Shown here in pieces: positions 62,355-64,000 of a stretch of DNA of 64,000 bases. The number at the start of each line of letters is the position of its first letter. Positions within the stretch are counted from its first letter, which is position 1. Made by a program: the position numbers and the translations under genes. The notes beneath the pieces are model-generated. The model did no database searches. It worked only from the letters and a program-made list of their open reading frames with translations, and was not told the origin of the DNA. The stretch lies in assembly GCF_031846185.1 (NCBI RefSeq), contig NZ_JAVRIF010000001.1:558001-622000 (forward strand), written 5' to 3'. The DNA is from Thalassotalea_H castellviae. GTDB taxonomy: Bacteria > Pseudomonadota > Gammaproteobacteria > Enterobacterales > Alteromonadaceae.

Positions 62355-64000
62355 ATGAAAACAAAAAATAAACTTGCGATGAGTATATTTACCGCCATAG
62401 CCCTAATTGGCTGTGGTGCAGAGTCAACCGTAAATGTAAAAGAAGCGCCATTACCGCCAATACAAGGCGTTATCGTTGATAGCCCAATAGCGGGCATTAG
62501 TTATAGCAGTGATTCTGTGAGTAACGGAACAACAAATGCTGATGGACAATTCGACTATTTTCGTGGAGAAGCCATCACCTTCTCTATCGGTGAGATAATT
62601 TTTCCTAGCGTTGCTGCAACTAATATCATTACACCATTAGAAATTTTTAATACTGATACGGCTTTTCATCCAGCGGTGATTAATGCGCTACGTTTATTAC
62701 AAACACTTGATAGCGATGGCGATCCAAATAATGGAATTTCAATTAGTGATGCAGCAAAAAATGCAGCACAATTAAACTTAGCAGAAGGTCAAACGGTCAC
62801 TGAATTTTTCAGCCAAGACGCTGTCGATTTTGATGCCGCAATCCACACTTGGCTTGCCGACGCTGGCACAGTAAATTCAGCGCTTATCTCTGCTGATCAA
62901 GCAATATTGCACTTTGTTGATTATATATTCGAACAATATAATAGTACTCAGCCAAATGCTTTTTCGACGGCCAGTTTTAACGGAGAAGTGTTTAATCCAT
63001 TTTTATCTGGAAGTACAGCCAGCCTTGAACAATTAGTTTTTTCACCTACTGATGATACTAACCAGTCAGGCACATTTTCGCGCCAAATTGAAGGCGAAGA
63101 AATAGCGGCCGGCAGTTATGAGTTTTTATTTGGTAATAGAGTACTTGCATTTACTCCTAGCGATTCATCAGAAACTCAATATATTATTTCTCGTTCACAT
63201 AATACAGTAAATGATGCTTATAGTGTTTGTTATACCACGGATGCAAGTGCCCTTGCCTCACTCGTGTTAACTTGTGATAACGATGAAGATGCAAAAGATA
63301 ACATTATTGTTTTCTCTCAAGAGCAAGCAACAACCGAGTTAGAAAAGCTAGTTGAACTTGCCGATCAAGTCGGTATTGCCCTTTCAGAAGATTTTGATAC
63401 CGATACCGAAAACTTCTTCTCTTCAAATCATAAAAAGCTTTCAGATGAACAAGGTGCTGGCGCACTTTATTTCAAAACTGGCGGTAGCCCAAGCTTAGAT
63501 GAAACCTTAGGCCAACTTACCTTAGCTGGTGCCCGTTTTAGTATCGGTAACACCACGCCTGAAGTTGAGACAAAAAGTAGTAACACCTCAAGTTCAGGTA
63601 TTTATAATATCAGTGAAGGTTTTACCATCAGTTTTGATGTTATTGATCACAATGGTTCAGGTTCACTCTCCCTCTATGTTGATAATAACACTACAAGCCA
63701 AGGGAATTCTGCACATGGTGATGCCTCTAAGTTCTACGGAAAATCTATCAATGAAGAAAACACGCCAGTAGGCCAGCGTTTTTCCTATACTTATGTCCCG
63801 GGTGAAGATGTAGTTACCGGCAGTGATTTAACTTCTCCAGATGCGCGAGGAGTACTATCCGCCAGTATTCAAACATCGTTTTTTCAACTGCGCACCGACA
63901 GCGCAGCTTCAATCATAATAGACAATTTAACCATTGAAACAGTAGCGACAGACGTTCCTGATATTGAACCACCCGTTGATCCTCCTATAGAACCGCCAGT
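62355..64000 (+). CDS. Secreted lipoprotein of a polysaccharide-use locus (runs off the right edge)
   Basis: An open frame from ATG 62355 (GGGGGGAG ribosome site) continues to the window end, at least 548 residues. Lipobox L-I-G-C is at about 17-20. The N-terminal domain (about 36-120: VIVDSPIAGISYSSDS, NADGQFDYFRGEAITFSIGE, LRLLQTLDSDGDPNNGI) is of a type common before catalytic or binding modules in Alteromonadales polysaccharide lyases. A beta-rich carbohydrate-binding-like domain follows (FTISFDVIDHNGSGSLSLYV). A proline linker (IEPPVDPPIEPPV) starts at the very edge, so a further domain, perhaps catalytic, is probably cut off. Confidence 0.85.
   Translation, partial: MKTKNKLAMSIFTAIALIGCGAESTVNVKEAPLPPIQGVIVDSPIAGISYSSDSVSNGTTNADGQFDYFRGEAITFSIGEIIFPSVAATNIITPLEIFNTDTAFHPAVINALRLLQTLDSDGDPNNGISISDAAKNAAQLNLAEGQTVTEFFSQDAVDFDAAIHTWLADAGTVNSALISADQAILHFVDYIFEQYNSTQPNAFSTASFNGEVFNPFLSGSTASLEQLVFSPTDDTNQSGTFSRQIEGEEIAAGSYEFLFGNRVLAFTPSDSSETQYIISRSHNTVNDAYSVCYTTDASALASLVLTCDNDEDAKDNIIVFSQEQATTELEKLVELADQVGIALSEDFDTDTENFFSSNHKKLSDEQGAGALYFKTGGSPSLDETLGQLTLAGARFSIGNTTPEVETKSSNTSSSGIYNISEGFTISFDVIDHNGSGSLSLYVDNNTTSQGNSAHGDASKFYGKSINEENTPVGQRFSYTYVPGEDVVTGSDLTSPDARGVLSASIQTSFFQLRTDSAASIIIDNLTIETVATDVPDIEPPVDPPIEPP

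Noticed and set aside
63529..63771. An 80-residue plus-strand frame near the right edge.
   Set aside because: It lies out of frame inside the long lipoprotein frame that starts at 62355 and runs off the window; its composition shows no protein character.

Overview
The window is an AT-rich chromosomal segment of a marine gammaproteobacterium, most likely Alteromonadales near Colwellia/Thalassotalea. This rests on the gene orders recR-htpG-adk, comEC-msbA-lpxK-ycaR-kdsB and lolCDE, together with abundant TonB receptor, FecR and CHASE2 proteins. I ran no database search. Family names come from motifs read by eye.

Layout. 1-1.6 kb: the tail of a gene entering from the left, a small hypothetical protein, an ElaA-type acetyltransferase and a MAPEG protein. 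1.8-9.2 kb (minus strand): a four-gene operon made of a TPR/outer-membrane barrel protein, a FecR-domain protein, a large lipoprotein with Ig-like repeats, and a CHASE2 adenylate cyclase. 9.6-15.1 kb: adk, htpG with a visible sigma-32 promoter, two solute-binding-protein-like genes, and recR. 15.1-25.7 kb: metabolic, transport and regulatory genes (FAH hydrolase, BNR/sortilin-like protein, MFS transporter, hybrid histidine kinase with a THI5-like sensor, MarR regulator, aldo-keto reductase, UbiA prenyltransferase). 25.9-27.5 kb: a GTG-started Lgt paralogue followed two bases later by a viroplasmin-type RNase H. 27.5-38.2 kb: the lipid A/LPS cluster (kdsB, ycaR, lpxK, msbA, comEC), a DUF2062 gene and lolCDE. 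38.5-40.6 kb: an M13 peptidase lipoprotein. 40.7-51.5 kb (minus strand): a second, larger version of the first operon with the same TPR-barrel, FecR, Ig-lipoprotein and CHASE2-cyclase order, plus a metallo-beta-lactamase-fold protein between lipoprotein and cyclase and a GAF-HD-GYP protein at the end. 51.7-57.9 kb: zinc-ribbon protein, gamma-glutamyltransferase, M24 peptidase, a TetR-MlaC pair with palindromic operators, and a truncated HEAT/TPR gene. 57.95 kb: the 3' end of a serine tRNA, probably an integration scar. 58.2-64 kb: an island-like polysaccharide-use region with a rhamnogalacturonan-acetylesterase-like SGNH hydrolase, a TonB-dependent receptor behind a perfect 14-bp palindrome, and a lipoprotein running off the right edge.

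The strongest candidate for an undescribed system is the module present twice. It places a putative envelope export barrel, a periplasmic FecR protein, a surface-type repeat lipoprotein and a periplasm-sensing adenylate cyclase in one transcription unit. No sigma factor, anti-sigma transmembrane protein or TonB receptor lies beside either copy. The second copy also carries candidate enzymes that remove cyclic nucleotides and cyclic-di-GMP. I infer an envelope or surface sensing pathway feeding into cAMP and possibly c-di-GMP. The sequence shows the architecture but does not prove the function.
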